64,000 bases of DNA from Prevotella sp. (GTDB taxonomy: Bacteria; Bacteroidota; Bacteroidia; Bacteroidales; Bacteroidaceae), in the NCBI GenBank assembly GCA_017428805.1, contig JAFRQC010000076.1, positions 17,549-81,548 of the forward strand. Reading direction: 5' to 3'. Every line of letters begins with the position of its first letter. Within the stretch, counting starts at the first letter, position 1. A model generated the notes under the pieces. That model did no database searches and was not told where the DNA came from. It was given only the letters and a program-made list of their open reading frames with translations. A program made the translations under genes and the position numbers. Positions 52,236 through 60,437 of the stretch are shown here, piece after piece.

Positions 52236-54437
52236 ATGAAAAAGCTATTAACATTGTTTGCTCTCATGGCATGTTTCCTGGGAGTAAAGGCTGATGAGGT
52301 AGTCGATGTGGAAATTGACTACACGACAGTTACTTCTGACGCCTGGAATGGTGGCTGGAGAAGCGAGTCTGCTGCAGAACGCGTCTCTGTAGTCCCCGGC
52401 GAAGGTATCTATTTCCACAGCGAGGAAGCCGTAGATCCTTTCTACGATGTCCAGTTCCAGCTTCCTGGTGTCAAACAGAGTTCCCTGGACCCTGATGCGT
52501 CTTACACCATCACCATCAAGATCAAGGGTTCTGTCGAGCAGAGCATCAGAGGTTATTTCTCTGGTTCCGACAAACCTGGTGATATTCCCGTCACAGGCGA
52601 AGAGCAGACGCTGACATTTACCGGATGCCAGGACAACCCCAGCGCACAGTACTTTGCAAGTAGTGGTTGCGTTCTCATCCAGTGCGGTGACTATGTAGGC
52701 GACTGGACCATTTCTTACATCAAGATCACCCACGAGGAGAGAGGCAATCAGCGTCCTGTCACATGGCAGGAGTGGCTCACCAACGACGGCAAGGCCATCA
52801 TTCCTGATGTAGCCACCGAGAGCAAGTGGATGGGTAATGCTGAAACACCGTGGCCAGACTGGGCTAATGAGGTAACTGACGGTATCAACATCAACTGGAG
52901 AACCGACCGTGCCCCCGAGATCTGCGCATGGTCTCTGACAATGGGCAGGAACTTTGACGATCAATGTGCCGACTTTGGACAGGCTGCCGACAGAGCTCGT
53001 CCCTACCCCGCTGATATCGAACCAGAAGAAGGCAATGAGTCTAACCACGTCTTCGCCGTTCATGTCGATCAGATTGATATTATTGACGATGATGCATCAG
53101 TCCAGTGGTCTAACCAGTTCTGGGTCCAGGCACCTCGCGCTTTCAAGGCTGGCGAGACCGTCAAAATCTCGTTCAAGTACAAGGCTCAGCACGCTTGCTC
53201 AGCAGCTACACAGTGGCACCAGAAGAATCCTTCTGTCTATCTCTTCTGGAACGCTGCCGGCGATGTGAACTTCACCGAGGAGTGGCAGGAGTTTGAGTGG
53301 AAGGGTTCCCTTCCTGCAGACGCCAACAACGCTTGGTCACTGGCATTCAACCTCTGCTCTGACGCTACAAACGGCCGCACGCCGAATGTATTCTACTTCG
53401 ACGACCTCTCTTGGGAGACCATGGTGCTCGATGATGGCTACTTCGTGGCTTCTTCTAACACCGCCAAGGGTGTTGAATACGACTTAGACAACGCTATTGA
53501 ATTCCAGCCCTCCGATGAAGACGGTGTCTTGGTTGCCACCGTCGGTACAGCCGGAAAGAAAGATACATGGGTTAATGAGATCATGATTTCTACCGTTCGC
53601 GGCCATGACGCTTCCTTCAAGAGCGCTACCCTGAAGCCTTCAGGAAACTACATTGGTGAAGACAACTGGGGTGACTACACAGAAGGCTCTAACGCCAAGA
53701 TTAAGCTTCCCGCAGCTGGTGTATGGACCATCAATCTTGCTATTGAGGACAGACAGATCAACATCATCCAGGTGGAAGGTGATGAGTATGCAGAGCCCGT
53801 CGAGATCGTTGCCAACCCGACAGAGGTTACTCTGAACGGTGTTGAGAGAGACTGGCTGACAGCCGACAATAACGGTGATCCCAGAGAAGAACAGATTGGC
53901 GAAGGCAACACTTGGGACAACCAGTTCTTTATCAAGGCCAACCGTGCACTGAGCGCTGGTGAGGTAACCGTTATCGAGTTCGACTACGTCGCTGCCAAGG
54001 ACGCCAAGAGCACCACACAGTGTCAGGGTGAGCCGGGTCAGTACATGCACTGGAATGCTATCGGTGATGTTGACTTCACCACCGAGGAGCAGCACTTCAG
54101 CAAGACCTTCACCGTTCCTGCCGAGGCTGACGGCATGCTGTCCATCTCATTCGACATGGCTGTCATCAAGGAGGCCAACGACTACACCATCAAGAACGTT
54201 ATCTGGAAGCTGGAGGACGGCACAGAGTCGCTGATCAACCAGACCGGTGGTGAGAACTTCTGGCTGAAGATCAGTGCAGGCACAGCTCCTTATCAGTATG
54301 AGGAGACCGCCATCAATGGTGTTGTTGTCAACAACAAGAAGTCTTCTGCCGCTACCTACAACCTCGCTGGCCAGCGTGTCGCTAAGACCTACAAGGGCAT
54401 CGTGGTGAAGGACGGCAAAAAGTATATTGCTAAGTAA
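52236..54437 (+). CDS. Secreted multi-domain protein with duplicated carbohydrate-binding-like modules
   Basis: 733 aa with signal peptide (MKKLLTLFALMACFLGVKA), no lipobox and no catalytic motif. An N-terminal beta sandwich (about 22-165, SYTITIKIKGSVEQSIRGYF) precedes two homologous modules: about 215-395 and 530-660, aligned through WSNQFWVQAPRAFKAGE (291) and WDNQFFIKANRALSAGE (560) and through FWNAAGDVNFTEE and HWNAIGDVDFTTE. The C-terminus (ATYNLAGQRVAKTYKGIVVKDGKKYIAK) resembles the secretion/anchoring tail of many Prevotella extracellular proteins. As the last gene of the XUS operon it probably binds xylan; this is inference. Confidence 0.75.
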   Translation: MKKLLTLFALMACFLGVKADEVVDVEIDYTTVTSDAWNGGWRSESAAERVSVVPGEGIYFHSEEAVDPFYDVQFQLPGVKQSSLDPDASYTITIKIKGSVEQSIRGYFSGSDKPGDIPVTGEEQTLTFTGCQDNPSAQYFASSGCVLIQCGDYVGDWTISYIKITHEERGNQRPVTWQEWLTNDGKAIIPDVATESKWMGNAETPWPDWANEVTDGININWRTDRAPEICAWSLTMGRNFDDQCADFGQAADRARPYPADIEPEEGNESNHVFAVHVDQIDIIDDDASVQWSNQFWVQAPRAFKAGETVKISFKYKAQHACSAATQWHQKNPSVYLFWNAAGDVNFTEEWQEFEWKGSLPADANNAWSLAFNLCSDATNGRTPNVFYFDDLSWETMVLDDGYFVASSNTAKGVEYDLDNAIEFQPSDEDGVLVATVGTAGKKDTWVNEIMISTVRGHDASFKSATLKPSGNYIGEDNWGDYTEGSNAKIKLPAAGVWTINLAIEDRQINIIQVEGDEYAEPVEIVANPTEVTLNGVERDWLTADNNGDPREEQIGEGNTWDNQFFIKANRALSAGEVTVIEFDYVAAKDAKSTTQCQGEPGQYMHWNAIGDVDFTTEEQHFSKTFTVPAEADGMLSISFDMAVIKEANDYTIKNVIWKLEDGTESLINQTGGENFWLKISAGTAPYQYEETAINGVVVNNKKSSAATYNLAGQRVAKTYKGIVVKDGKKYIAK

Positions 54438-54443
54438 TCCTTT

Positions 54444-54565
54444 CCCCTCCTGAGTCAGGAGGGGCTAGGGGTGGTCTTAACAACCCCATTGTCCATCGGT
54501 CATGGACAATTTTTAGAACTTTACATTGTTTTGGTGGGATCCGGGCTCGTGAGAGTCCGGATCTT
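54444..54565. repeat. Composite repeat: palindrome plus 83-bp direct repeat, copy 1
   Basis: 54444-54464 is a 21-bp palindrome (CCCCTCCTGA around a G). 54483-54565 is identical by eye over 83 nt to 56127-56209. The 83-mer contains ATTGTCCAT / ATGGACAAT followed by TTTTT, and GATCCGG / CCGGATC, so it can also terminate the XUS transcript. Confidence 0.9.
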
Positions 54566-54635
54566 CCTTTTATGCCTTTTCTTATATACCATTTCACAAT
54601 TTTATCCAAAATGGATAATCTTTTTTGGATAATTA

Positions 54636-54667
54636 TTTGGAGTTTCGGATAAAAGTCCTTATCTTTG
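54636..54667 (+). promoter_or_regulatory. Promoter of the AAA ATPase
   Basis: TTTG (54636-54639), 20 nt, TATCTTTG (54660-54667), 22 nt before the ATG. Surrounded by GGATAA repeats. Confidence 0.75.
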
Positions 54668-54689
54668 CACCATCAAAACATCATTTGCT

Positions 54690-55808
54690 ATGACAATAGA
54701 CAATCCTTTCATCACCTACGGCTATGAGTCTGCCGAGTATTTCTGCGACCGTCAGGAAGAAACGCACCTGTTAACAACATTGCTGACCAATGGGAACCAT
54801 GTGGCTCTTATATCACCCCGACGTATGGGCAAGACGGGACTTCTGAACCACTGCTTTGCCCAGTCTGACATCCAGCAGAAGTACTACACATTCCTGATAG
54901 ACATCTATGCGACCAAGAACCTGCAGGATATGGTCTTTCAAATGGGGCGCACTATTGTTACCCGTCTGAAGCCCTGGGGGCAGGAAGCTGTGGACCGTTT
55001 CCTTCAGTTTGTCACTTCGCTCCGCACGGGAATCTCGTTTGACGGCCAGGGCAATGCAAGTTGGAATCTTGGTGTGGGAGACATCAAGTCACCATCGTTT
55101 ACCTTAGAAGAGATATTCAACTACCTGAAAGAGGCAAACAAGCGCTGCATCGTGGCCATCGACGAGTTTCAGACCATTGCTGATTATCCTGAGCAGAATG
55201 TGGAGGCACTGTTGCGAACGTATGTTCAGGACTGCCGCAATGCCGTTTTTGTGTTCTCAGGATCGCAGAAGAGCATGATGAGCGAGATCTTCTCATCACC
55301 GGCAAGACCTTTCTATCAGAGCACATCACTCATGTTCCTGAAACCTGTGGCTCTGACAGCGTATGAGTCTTTCGCAGATCACCATTTCAAGCTTTCCAAA
55401 AAGCAAATAGATCCTGGCGTAGTAAAGGCTATCTATGAGCGTTTCGAAGGAACGACATGGTATCTACAGAAGGTCTTGAACCAGCTCTATGCCACGACAG
55501 ACCATGCCGCCACAGATGATGTTGAAAGAGCGGTAACACAAATCATCCGTCAGAATGAGGAAGCCTACAAAGATACACTCTTCCAACTGACAGCCAGACA
55601 GCGTGACTTGCTTGTGGCCATTGGCCAAGAAGGCAAGGCAAGCCAAATCACTGGTATGCAGTTCGTAAAACGCCATCACCTTTCTTCGGCCAGCAGCGTA
55701 CAGAAAGCAGCACAGGCCCTCCTGGAGAAGCAGCTTATCACCCAACAACAGAACATCTATGAAGTCTATGACAAGTTTATGGCTGAATGGTTGAGGTTTC
55801 AGCTGTAA
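54690..55808 (+). CDS. AAA ATPase (archaeal-ATPase-like, STAND-type)
   Basis: 372 aa. NPFITYGYESAEYFCDRQEE leads to Walker A SPRRMGKTG (43-50), Walker B CIVAIDEF, sensor-like VFVFSGSQ and a C-terminal winged helix (LTARQRDLLVAIGQEGKASQITG...LLEKQLITQQQNIYEVYDKFMAEWLR). This family is abundant and multi-copy in Bacteroidetes; a role in defence or mobile-element biology is often suspected but unproven. It is a different member of the same broad group as the dead ATPase at 32592. The gene stands alone between two 83-bp direct repeats. Confidence 0.85.
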   Translation: MTIDNPFITYGYESAEYFCDRQEETHLLTTLLTNGNHVALISPRRMGKTGLLNHCFAQSDIQQKYYTFLIDIYATKNLQDMVFQMGRTIVTRLKPWGQEAVDRFLQFVTSLRTGISFDGQGNASWNLGVGDIKSPSFTLEEIFNYLKEANKRCIVAIDEFQTIADYPEQNVEALLRTYVQDCRNAVFVFSGSQKSMMSEIFSSPARPFYQSTSLMFLKPVALTAYESFADHHFKLSKKQIDPGVVKAIYERFEGTTWYLQKVLNQLYATTDHAATDDVERAVTQIIRQNEEAYKDTLFQLTARQRDLLVAIGQEGKASQITGMQFVKRHHLSSASSVQKAAQALLEKQLITQQQNIYEVYDKFMAEWLRFQL

Positions 55809-55823
55809 CGCATACAAGAAAGA

Positions 55824-55848
55824 CCCCCCGCCGATGATGGCGAGGGAT
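55824..55848. terminator. Convergent terminator
   Basis: CCCCCGCC and GGCGAGGG form a stem with ATCTTCTT following, between the ATPase and the convergent smalltalk gene. Confidence 0.6.
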
Positions 55849-55856
55849 CTTCTTGC

Positions 55857-55973
55857 TTACAGCCAGATGGGTCCTTGGCCCATGCAGCTGGTTGTTCCTA
55901 TTGCTGTCAGAAATGCCGTGAGCGCAGCTACTAACACCTTCACCGCCAGCTCAATAATCCTCTGCTTCTTCAT
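55857..55973 (-). CDS. Smalltalk-type miniprotein
   Basis: A 38-aa frame: MKKQRIIELA, then VKVLVAALTAFLTAIGTTSC, then MGQGPIWL. A charged start, one hydrophobic helix rich in Ala/Leu/Thr and the TTSC motif match the very small smalltalk proteins of Bacteroides and Prevotella. A perfect AGGAGG lies 7 nt upstream, an unusually strong ribosome-binding site for this phylum, which supports translation. In other genomes such genes sit near HU-like proteins, muralytic enzymes and VirE-N/DUF3987 genes, as here. The TTSC may act as a lipobox. Function unknown. Confidence 0.8.
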   Translation of the reverse strand: MKKQRIIELAVKVLVAALTAFLTAIGTTSCMGQGPIWL

Positions 55974-56013
55974 GATATACCTCCTTTCTTTTGCGATTTG
56001 AGTATTTATTTCT

Positions 56014-56030
56014 CCCCCTAAGTTAGGGGG
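56014..56030. repeat. CTAAGTTAG palindrome
   Basis: CCCCCTAAGTTAGGGGG, the same core as at 2516-2536. Confidence 0.75.
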
Positions 56031-56046
56031 ATCCAGAGGGGGTCTG

Positions 56047-56083
56047 CGCTCGGCTTTGCCGCTTGCTACCGAAGGGACGCAAG
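56047..56083. repeat. 37-nt dispersed repeat, copy B (inverted)
   Basis: Reverse complement of 21251-21287 with one mismatch. Confidence 0.75.
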
Positions 56084-56126
56084 AACAAGCGATATCTCAG
56101 AGGCTGAGCGTGCGGCCGTTCAGACC

Positions 56127-56253
56127 ACCCCATTGTCCATCGGTCATGGACAATTTTTAGAACTTTACATTGTTTTGGTGGGATCCGGGCTCGTGAGAGT
56201 CCGGATCTTTCTGTTGCTTTCTGTAAGGTTGTAAGGTTGTAAGAATGTAAGGA
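56127..56253. repeat. 83-bp direct repeat, copy 2, and adjacent octamer tract
   Basis: 56127-56209 is identical to 54483-54565. At 56222-56253 an 8-nt tract (TGTAAGGT, TGTAAGGT, TGTAAGAA, TGTAAGGA) follows. No gene was found in 55974-56298. Confidence 0.9.
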
Positions 56254-56298
56254 ACGAAAAAAGCAGCAAGGGCATTTCACAACGCCCTTGCTGCATGA

Positions 56299-56814
56299 TT
56301 ATTTTAAAGGAAGCTTATCTTTCGGGAAAAGCATATCGAATGCCTGGCTGATTTTCTTATCGTCGATGTACTTCTCATTCTCGGCACCGATCTCAACCAT
56401 GGCCATGTAGTGAATCAGAGACACATAGAAGTCCTTGAATGCCATGCAAGGCTCAGGCATGAAGAAATCATCCACCTTTTGAATGCCCATCTTCTCAATC
56501 AGCCTCGCAAGCACGTAGGCAAAATACATAGAGGTGTTATTCTCAGACCGTGGAGCCCACGTAGAGATCACTCCTGACAACTGAAGGATGCCTCTTTTCC
56601 TGTAGGTGACTGCGATGATTTTCAGCGCAGCACGATAGCCGAACAGTTCATCTTCAAACGTACAGAACTTATGGTTTACGCTTCTGAATTGCTCGCCCAC
56701 CCAGTGATTCTTGTCGTTCACTCTGATGTTCAGGTGGTTTCTCTGGCGGATGCCAATGGGGAGGGACAAATTGTCACCCCCCTTGGCGTTAATCTTTGAA
56801 TTTTCGTTTGTCAT
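56299..56814 (-). CDS. Structural protein P5-like / muralytic-type protein
   Basis: 171 aa, no signal peptide. The segment IRQRNHLNIRVNDKNHWVGE...FCTFEDELFGYRAALKIIAVTYRKRGILQLSGVISTWAPRSENNTSMYFAYV matches the family annotated as structural protein P5 in Bacteroides (consensus NNPLNIR, F-S-YGYRA, WAPPSENNT), thought to be related to phage lytic/structural proteins. Its ATG overlaps the stop of the DUF3987 gene by 4 nt (ATGA), implying translational coupling. Role in this cassette unknown. Confidence 0.75.
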   Translation of the reverse strand: MTNENSKINAKGGDNLSLPIGIRQRNHLNIRVNDKNHWVGEQFRSVNHKFCTFEDELFGYRAALKIIAVTYRKRGILQLSGVISTWAPRSENNTSMYFAYVLARLIEKMGIQKVDDFFMPEPCMAFKDFYVSLIHYMAMVEIGAENEKYIDDKKISQAFDMLFPKDKLPLK

Positions 56815-59357
56815 ATCGTTTTACCTATTTCTGTTTTTGAATACTTCTTTGGTTTATTTGAGGACTTAACGACAACCAGGCCATCCTTAGTCCAACGGTT
56901 TATAAGGACACCTGCATAGTTTGAGGTGACACCAAGTTCCTTGGTAATAACAGACGTCGTGAATTCCTCAGGCAGCTGAGCCAACTGTTTGACAGTCTTG
57001 GTGTGAAGATTCTCAGCCGATTCCTCAGCGATCCTCTGTTCACTGCCCTCACAATACTTCTCAGTCATTCTGCCGAAGAACACCTTCTGCGAGAACAGCT
57101 GCACTTCCATGAAGAGGTCGCAGAGATCCAGGTCGTGCTGGTCGATGCTCAGCTTGTGGTCCTTCACCCACTCCTCCCAATGCCGCATCAGGATGAACGG
57201 CACGGAGCAATGAATGCCGTAATAGCACACACGTTTGATCAGGAACTCCAGCGCATCATCATCGGTCTGCTCGACGATCTTCATGATGTCGTTTGTCCAT
57301 TTCCAGGCCTCCTCCACAATAGGCAGGATAGGCAGCTCTCCCTTACAAGAATCCAGACGATTGGCCCAGATCTTCAGGGTTTCATTATACTGCTGAATGG
57401 TGCGGGCGTTCTTGTTGAATGCCATCATCTTGTGCTTCTGAGGAGCCAGCGGGATCACGGCCAGACGCGTGGAGAGACCCGAACCGAAGTTCGCCTTGGT
57501 TACCTTGCGGTAGAGGGAATAGGCCGTACCTGTATAGAGGAAATTCCAATACACATAGAACGGGCCCGACACGGAATCGTTGTTACGATACATCTGGTCA
57601 TCCTTCTCATTGTGGAAGGCCTTCAGCTCAAATACCCCCTTGTCAATCCACTGGCCGCCCCTGCTGGCAAGCAACTGGGACTCGAGCTCGGCATCAAACG
57701 TGAAGAGGTGCAGGTTCACCATCTCGCCGTCGATCTCCTCCACATTGTTCACCATATCCTCGATGAAGACATTGTTGGCCGTACGGGCACCGTGAATCCT
57801 GACCTTGGAATCCACATAGTTCACCTTCACCTTGTCCTTCTCCTTGGCGTCGGCATTGATTTTCTTGTCCTTCTTCATCCTGTTGATGGAGTCATGGTAG
57901 GCCTTGTCCTGGGCCATGATCGGACTGAGGATCACTTCAACGAGCGTACCGATACCACTCTTACCGGTCGCTGGATCGGCTATGATGAAGACCTCATAGT
58001 TCAGTCTGCGCTCCTTCTCAGGCTCGTGATAGTGGTGGTAATGGCAACGGGTGGCCAGCGTGCCGTAGAGACAGGCACCGCTGAAGAGGACGGCAGGATA
58101 GGAAGACACATCGAACTTATGCGTCAGTTCCTTCATGCAGGGGTAATACTTGAAGAGGGCCTTGAAGCTTTCCCCGTATCTGCGGTACTGCTCATAGATG
58201 GTTTCCTTGCTCATCTGGTTCGGATTCGACTTGTGGATATCCTCGGCGTGCTTCTTCAGCACCTTCTGGAAAACCTTGGGCATGTAGGTGGTGTACTTGT
58301 AGGCCAGGGCGTCCTTTACATCCCTTTCCACATTGTCACCCTCCCTGATCAGGTCCTTGACAAACTTCTGCTTCAGCAGATAGTACCACACGGCCTTGGG
58401 ATTATTCTCCACGATGTGGCGCATATCGCGGGCGAGGCGCATCATCTGGTCGTGACGCTCACCGTCCTTGATGCCCACCTCTTCCATCCAGTCGTTGACG
58501 AGGATATTGATACGGATGCCTTTATAGCAGATCTTCTCGAGAGACTCGTCTATTTCCAGCGTTTCCTCCTTCTTCACCTTGGCGATACAGTCCCTGACCC
58601 AGCCGTCTATGTCATCATCGACAGGCTTTCCCTGATGATCAGCGCCGCTCCCAGCAGCCCCGTCAGCAAAAAGATCAAGATCAGCAGAACCATCGCAGTA
58701 GCGACCATTCCATTTATCGACAAACGATTGATTCTCATACGTTATAATCTGGGGATTAACTAACAGGATATCTTCATAGGTTGAAACGAACGTCAGGCGC
58801 GAGGCGTCCTTGCATTTCTTATCCACCTCGACCTCAAACTCCTTGGCAAAGGCCGCCTGGTTCTGGGCCAGGTTGCCACGCTCCACCGATGTGGGGAACA
58901 CCATCTTCAGGCCCTTGCCACTCGGCGAGACGAACGACAGCAGCGGACTCCACGCCATGACATTCCTTCTCAGCAGGTCCTGCCACAATTCCCGGGGATC
59001 ATCCACGTGGTCAATATCCACGATGAAGAGGCCGTTCATCACCACATGCTCCTGATGGCGCCAGGCACCGTCGCCGTGATCCTTACCCTCGCGGTCAACC
59101 CACTTGTGGATCTTGAATGCCTTTGCCTGAAACACCACGCCGGGCAGGGAGTTTTTCTCTTCTCCTATTTCTTTTTTCTTTTTATTGGCCAAAGTGACAT
59201 CACCATGCGCTTCAAACACGGCGATCTGTTGCAGACCCTCACGGTAAGCAGTAATCTTACGCTTGACCTCCTCGTTTTTGAAGAGGTCAAGAAGATTATC
59301 CAGCGAATCGACAAGAACGGTGGGCGTTCCTCTCTTTATTTCTGCACAAATTGCCAT
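56811..59357 (-). CDS. VirE-N (BT4734-like) / DUF3987 ATPase
   Basis: 848 aa. The N-terminal BT4734/VirE-N-like domain (about 70-215) has FIVDIDHVDD (Asp114, Asp116), SPSGKGLK (144-151) and KDASRLTFVS, reminiscent of primase-polymerase signatures. A DUF3987 ATPase follows with P-loop ADPATGKS (Lys466). A C-terminal winged-helix segment (FTTSVITKELGVTSNYAGVLINRWTKDGLVVV) may bind DNA. The family occurs on mobile or accessory islands in Bacteroidetes and is suspected to act in replication or DNA maintenance; this is not established. It overlaps the upstream gene by 22 nt and the downstream gene by 4 nt. Confidence 0.85.
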   Translation of the reverse strand: MAICAEIKRGTPTVLVDSLDNLLDLFKNEEVKRKITAYREGLQQIAVFEAHGDVTLANKKKKEIGEEKNSLPGVVFQAKAFKIHKWVDREGKDHGDGAWRHQEHVVMNGLFIVDIDHVDDPRELWQDLLRRNVMAWSPLLSFVSPSGKGLKMVFPTSVERGNLAQNQAAFAKEFEVEVDKKCKDASRLTFVSTYEDILLVNPQIITYENQSFVDKWNGRYCDGSADLDLFADGAAGSGADHQGKPVDDDIDGWVRDCIAKVKKEETLEIDESLEKICYKGIRINILVNDWMEEVGIKDGERHDQMMRLARDMRHIVENNPKAVWYYLLKQKFVKDLIREGDNVERDVKDALAYKYTTYMPKVFQKVLKKHAEDIHKSNPNQMSKETIYEQYRRYGESFKALFKYYPCMKELTHKFDVSSYPAVLFSGACLYGTLATRCHYHHYHEPEKERRLNYEVFIIADPATGKSGIGTLVEVILSPIMAQDKAYHDSINRMKKDKKINADAKEKDKVKVNYVDSKVRIHGARTANNVFIEDMVNNVEEIDGEMVNLHLFTFDAELESQLLASRGGQWIDKGVFELKAFHNEKDDQMYRNNDSVSGPFYVYWNFLYTGTAYSLYRKVTKANFGSGLSTRLAVIPLAPQKHKMMAFNKNARTIQQYNETLKIWANRLDSCKGELPILPIVEEAWKWTNDIMKIVEQTDDDALEFLIKRVCYYGIHCSVPFILMRHWEEWVKDHKLSIDQHDLDLCDLFMEVQLFSQKVFFGRMTEKYCEGSEQRIAEESAENLHTKTVKQLAQLPEEFTTSVITKELGVTSNYAGVLINRWTKDGLVVVKSSNKPKKYSKTEIGKTI

Positions 59358-59677
59358 GAAGAGACATCAAAGTTTAGCGTTTCACCTAACTTCTTCACTA
59401 ATTCGGTCAGAACATCCCTGACAAAGAGGTTCCAATCGTCGGCAGGCAGACCTTCCAAGTAGCGCTCGTGCGCCCAGTCGTTGTAGAGTTTGCCTGTCAG
59501 AGCTTGCATCTTCGGATCTCGGGTGGCGAAGATGAGAACATTGTAAATCTCTTCCATGACGTAGCCGCATCCCTCCTTGAACGAGCGGATGCAGTGCCAG
59601 TAACTTTGGGCTATATCCGGGTTGCTTTTGTACAACTCCATGATAGCCTTCTCCTTAGCGTTCATTTGCTTCCACAT
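59336..59677 (-). CDS. Conserved-looking small protein of unknown function
   Basis: 113 aa, unrecognised. Helical and acidic-aromatic, without signal or membrane segment: MWKQMNAKEKAIMELYKSNPDIAQSYWHC then FKEGCGYVMEEIYNVLIFATRD and WNLFVRDVLTELVKKLGETL. It begins 2 nt after the stop of the 173-aa gene and its end overlaps the DUF3987 start by 22 nt, so expression is coupled. It may be a partner or accessory subunit of the ATPase; that rests only on position. Confidence 0.65.
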   Translation of the reverse strand: MWKQMNAKEKAIMELYKSNPDIAQSYWHCIRSFKEGCGYVMEEIYNVLIFATRDPKMQALTGKLYNDWAHERYLEGLPADDWNLFVRDVLTELVKKLGETLNFDVSSWQFVQK

Positions 59678-59679
59678 AA

Positions 59680-60201
59680 CTATTTGATGGTGTTAATTGC
59701 TTTGTACATTTTACTCATAACATCAGAAACCTCCATGAAGAGTTTGTCTTTGGATTGGTTCCCGTCTAAAGAGAGAATAGCCTTGATAGTACCGTCCTTC
59801 TTCGAGTGATAGACCTTTATCTTTTCACCATCCTGAAAGCACAGCCCAGAGGTTTGATATTTCAGCTGCTTGTGAGCCTTAGGTCCCAGTTCCTTGATGA
59901 CCTTGTCAATCATCTGGCCATAGGGATCGGCAGCATTTGAATCCACACTCATGTTCAGGCAGAGTGACGATGATTTCTCACCCGGAGTTTTCAAGACCTT
60001 GAAGTTCTTCTGATCGATGATCCTTTCCCGCTTCAGTTCAGGTCTCTGGACTACCGAAGTCACTAAATAAACCCCTTCCTCATGCCACCCCTCCAGCCGG
60101 GCCCGACTCGAAATGTCGGGCTTTCTGCTGGGGCGGGCTGAATAAGTCTCATCCTTGGAAGGCTCAGCGAGGATGATTTTCTTCTCTTCAGTCTTACTCA
60201 T
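59680..60201 (-). CDS. Unknown protein of the accessory cassette
   Basis: 173 aa, unrecognised. The N-terminal third is lysine/arginine-rich and low in structure (EEKKIILAEPSKDETYSARPSRKPDISSRARLEGWHEEG); the DNA for it contains a GCCCGAC / GTCGGGC hairpin (60101-60121) resembling dispersed repeats and may be inserted material. The rest looks like a small alpha/beta domain (SLCLNMSVDSNAADPYGQMIDKVIKELGPKAHK...VYHSKKDGTIKAILSLDG). The start overlaps the stop of the preceding small gene (ATGAGTAA). Confidence 0.6.
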   Translation of the reverse strand: MSKTEEKKIILAEPSKDETYSARPSRKPDISSRARLEGWHEEGVYLVTSVVQRPELKRERIIDQKNFKVLKTPGEKSSSLCLNMSVDSNAADPYGQMIDKVIKELGPKAHKQLKYQTSGLCFQDGEKIKVYHSKKDGTIKAILSLDGNQSKDKLFMEVSDVMSKMYKAINTIK

Positions 60202-60370
60202 ACGCTATTGGATGGCTAAGAGCAATATCATCAGTGGCTTCCACCAGCATCGAGTGATACCCGTCAGAAACAATGATCTCTTTCGACTTGATGGTCTTGT
60301 CTTCTCCCGTTTTCTTGTCCTGGTAGGATCTCTCCACCGTCTGGAACATCTTCATTATTTTTACTACCAT
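60194..60370 (-). CDS. 58-aa small protein of the cassette
   Basis: The frame MVVKIMKMFQTVERSYQDKK to IALSHPIAYE ends in an 8-nt overlap with the next gene, the coupling seen elsewhere in this cassette. Residues TIKSKEIIVSDGYHSMLVEA suggest a small beta-rich domain. An ATG six codons in is an alternative start. No family recognised. Confidence 0.55.
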   Translation of the reverse strand: MVVKIMKMFQTVERSYQDKKTGEDKTIKSKEIIVSDGYHSMLVEATDDIALSHPIAYE

Positions 60371-60380
60371 AATTTTAACT

Positions 60381-60435
60381 CTTTAATTTTTTAATCTTTT
60401 AATTATCCTAATCCGTTTAATCCGTTTAATCCGTT
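60381..60435. repeat. Nonamer tract (TAATCCGTT)3
   Basis: TAATCCGTT three times (60409-60435), preceded by degenerate 9-nt units (TTTAATTTT, TTAATCTTT, TAATTATCC), in the gap between two minus-strand genes. Confidence 0.8.
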
Positions 60436-60437
60436 GT

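Noticed and set aside
57003..58763. 586-codon open frame on the plus strand
   Set aside because: It lies entirely antisense to the well-supported DUF3987 gene and has low-complexity Leu/Val/His/Asp composition typical of a shadow frame.
60061..60140. Reading the PSRKPDISSRARLEGWHEEG segment as a functional domain
   Set aside because: The DNA there has hairpins and GC-rich runs like the dispersed repeats, so I treat it as possible inserted sequence and claim no domain.
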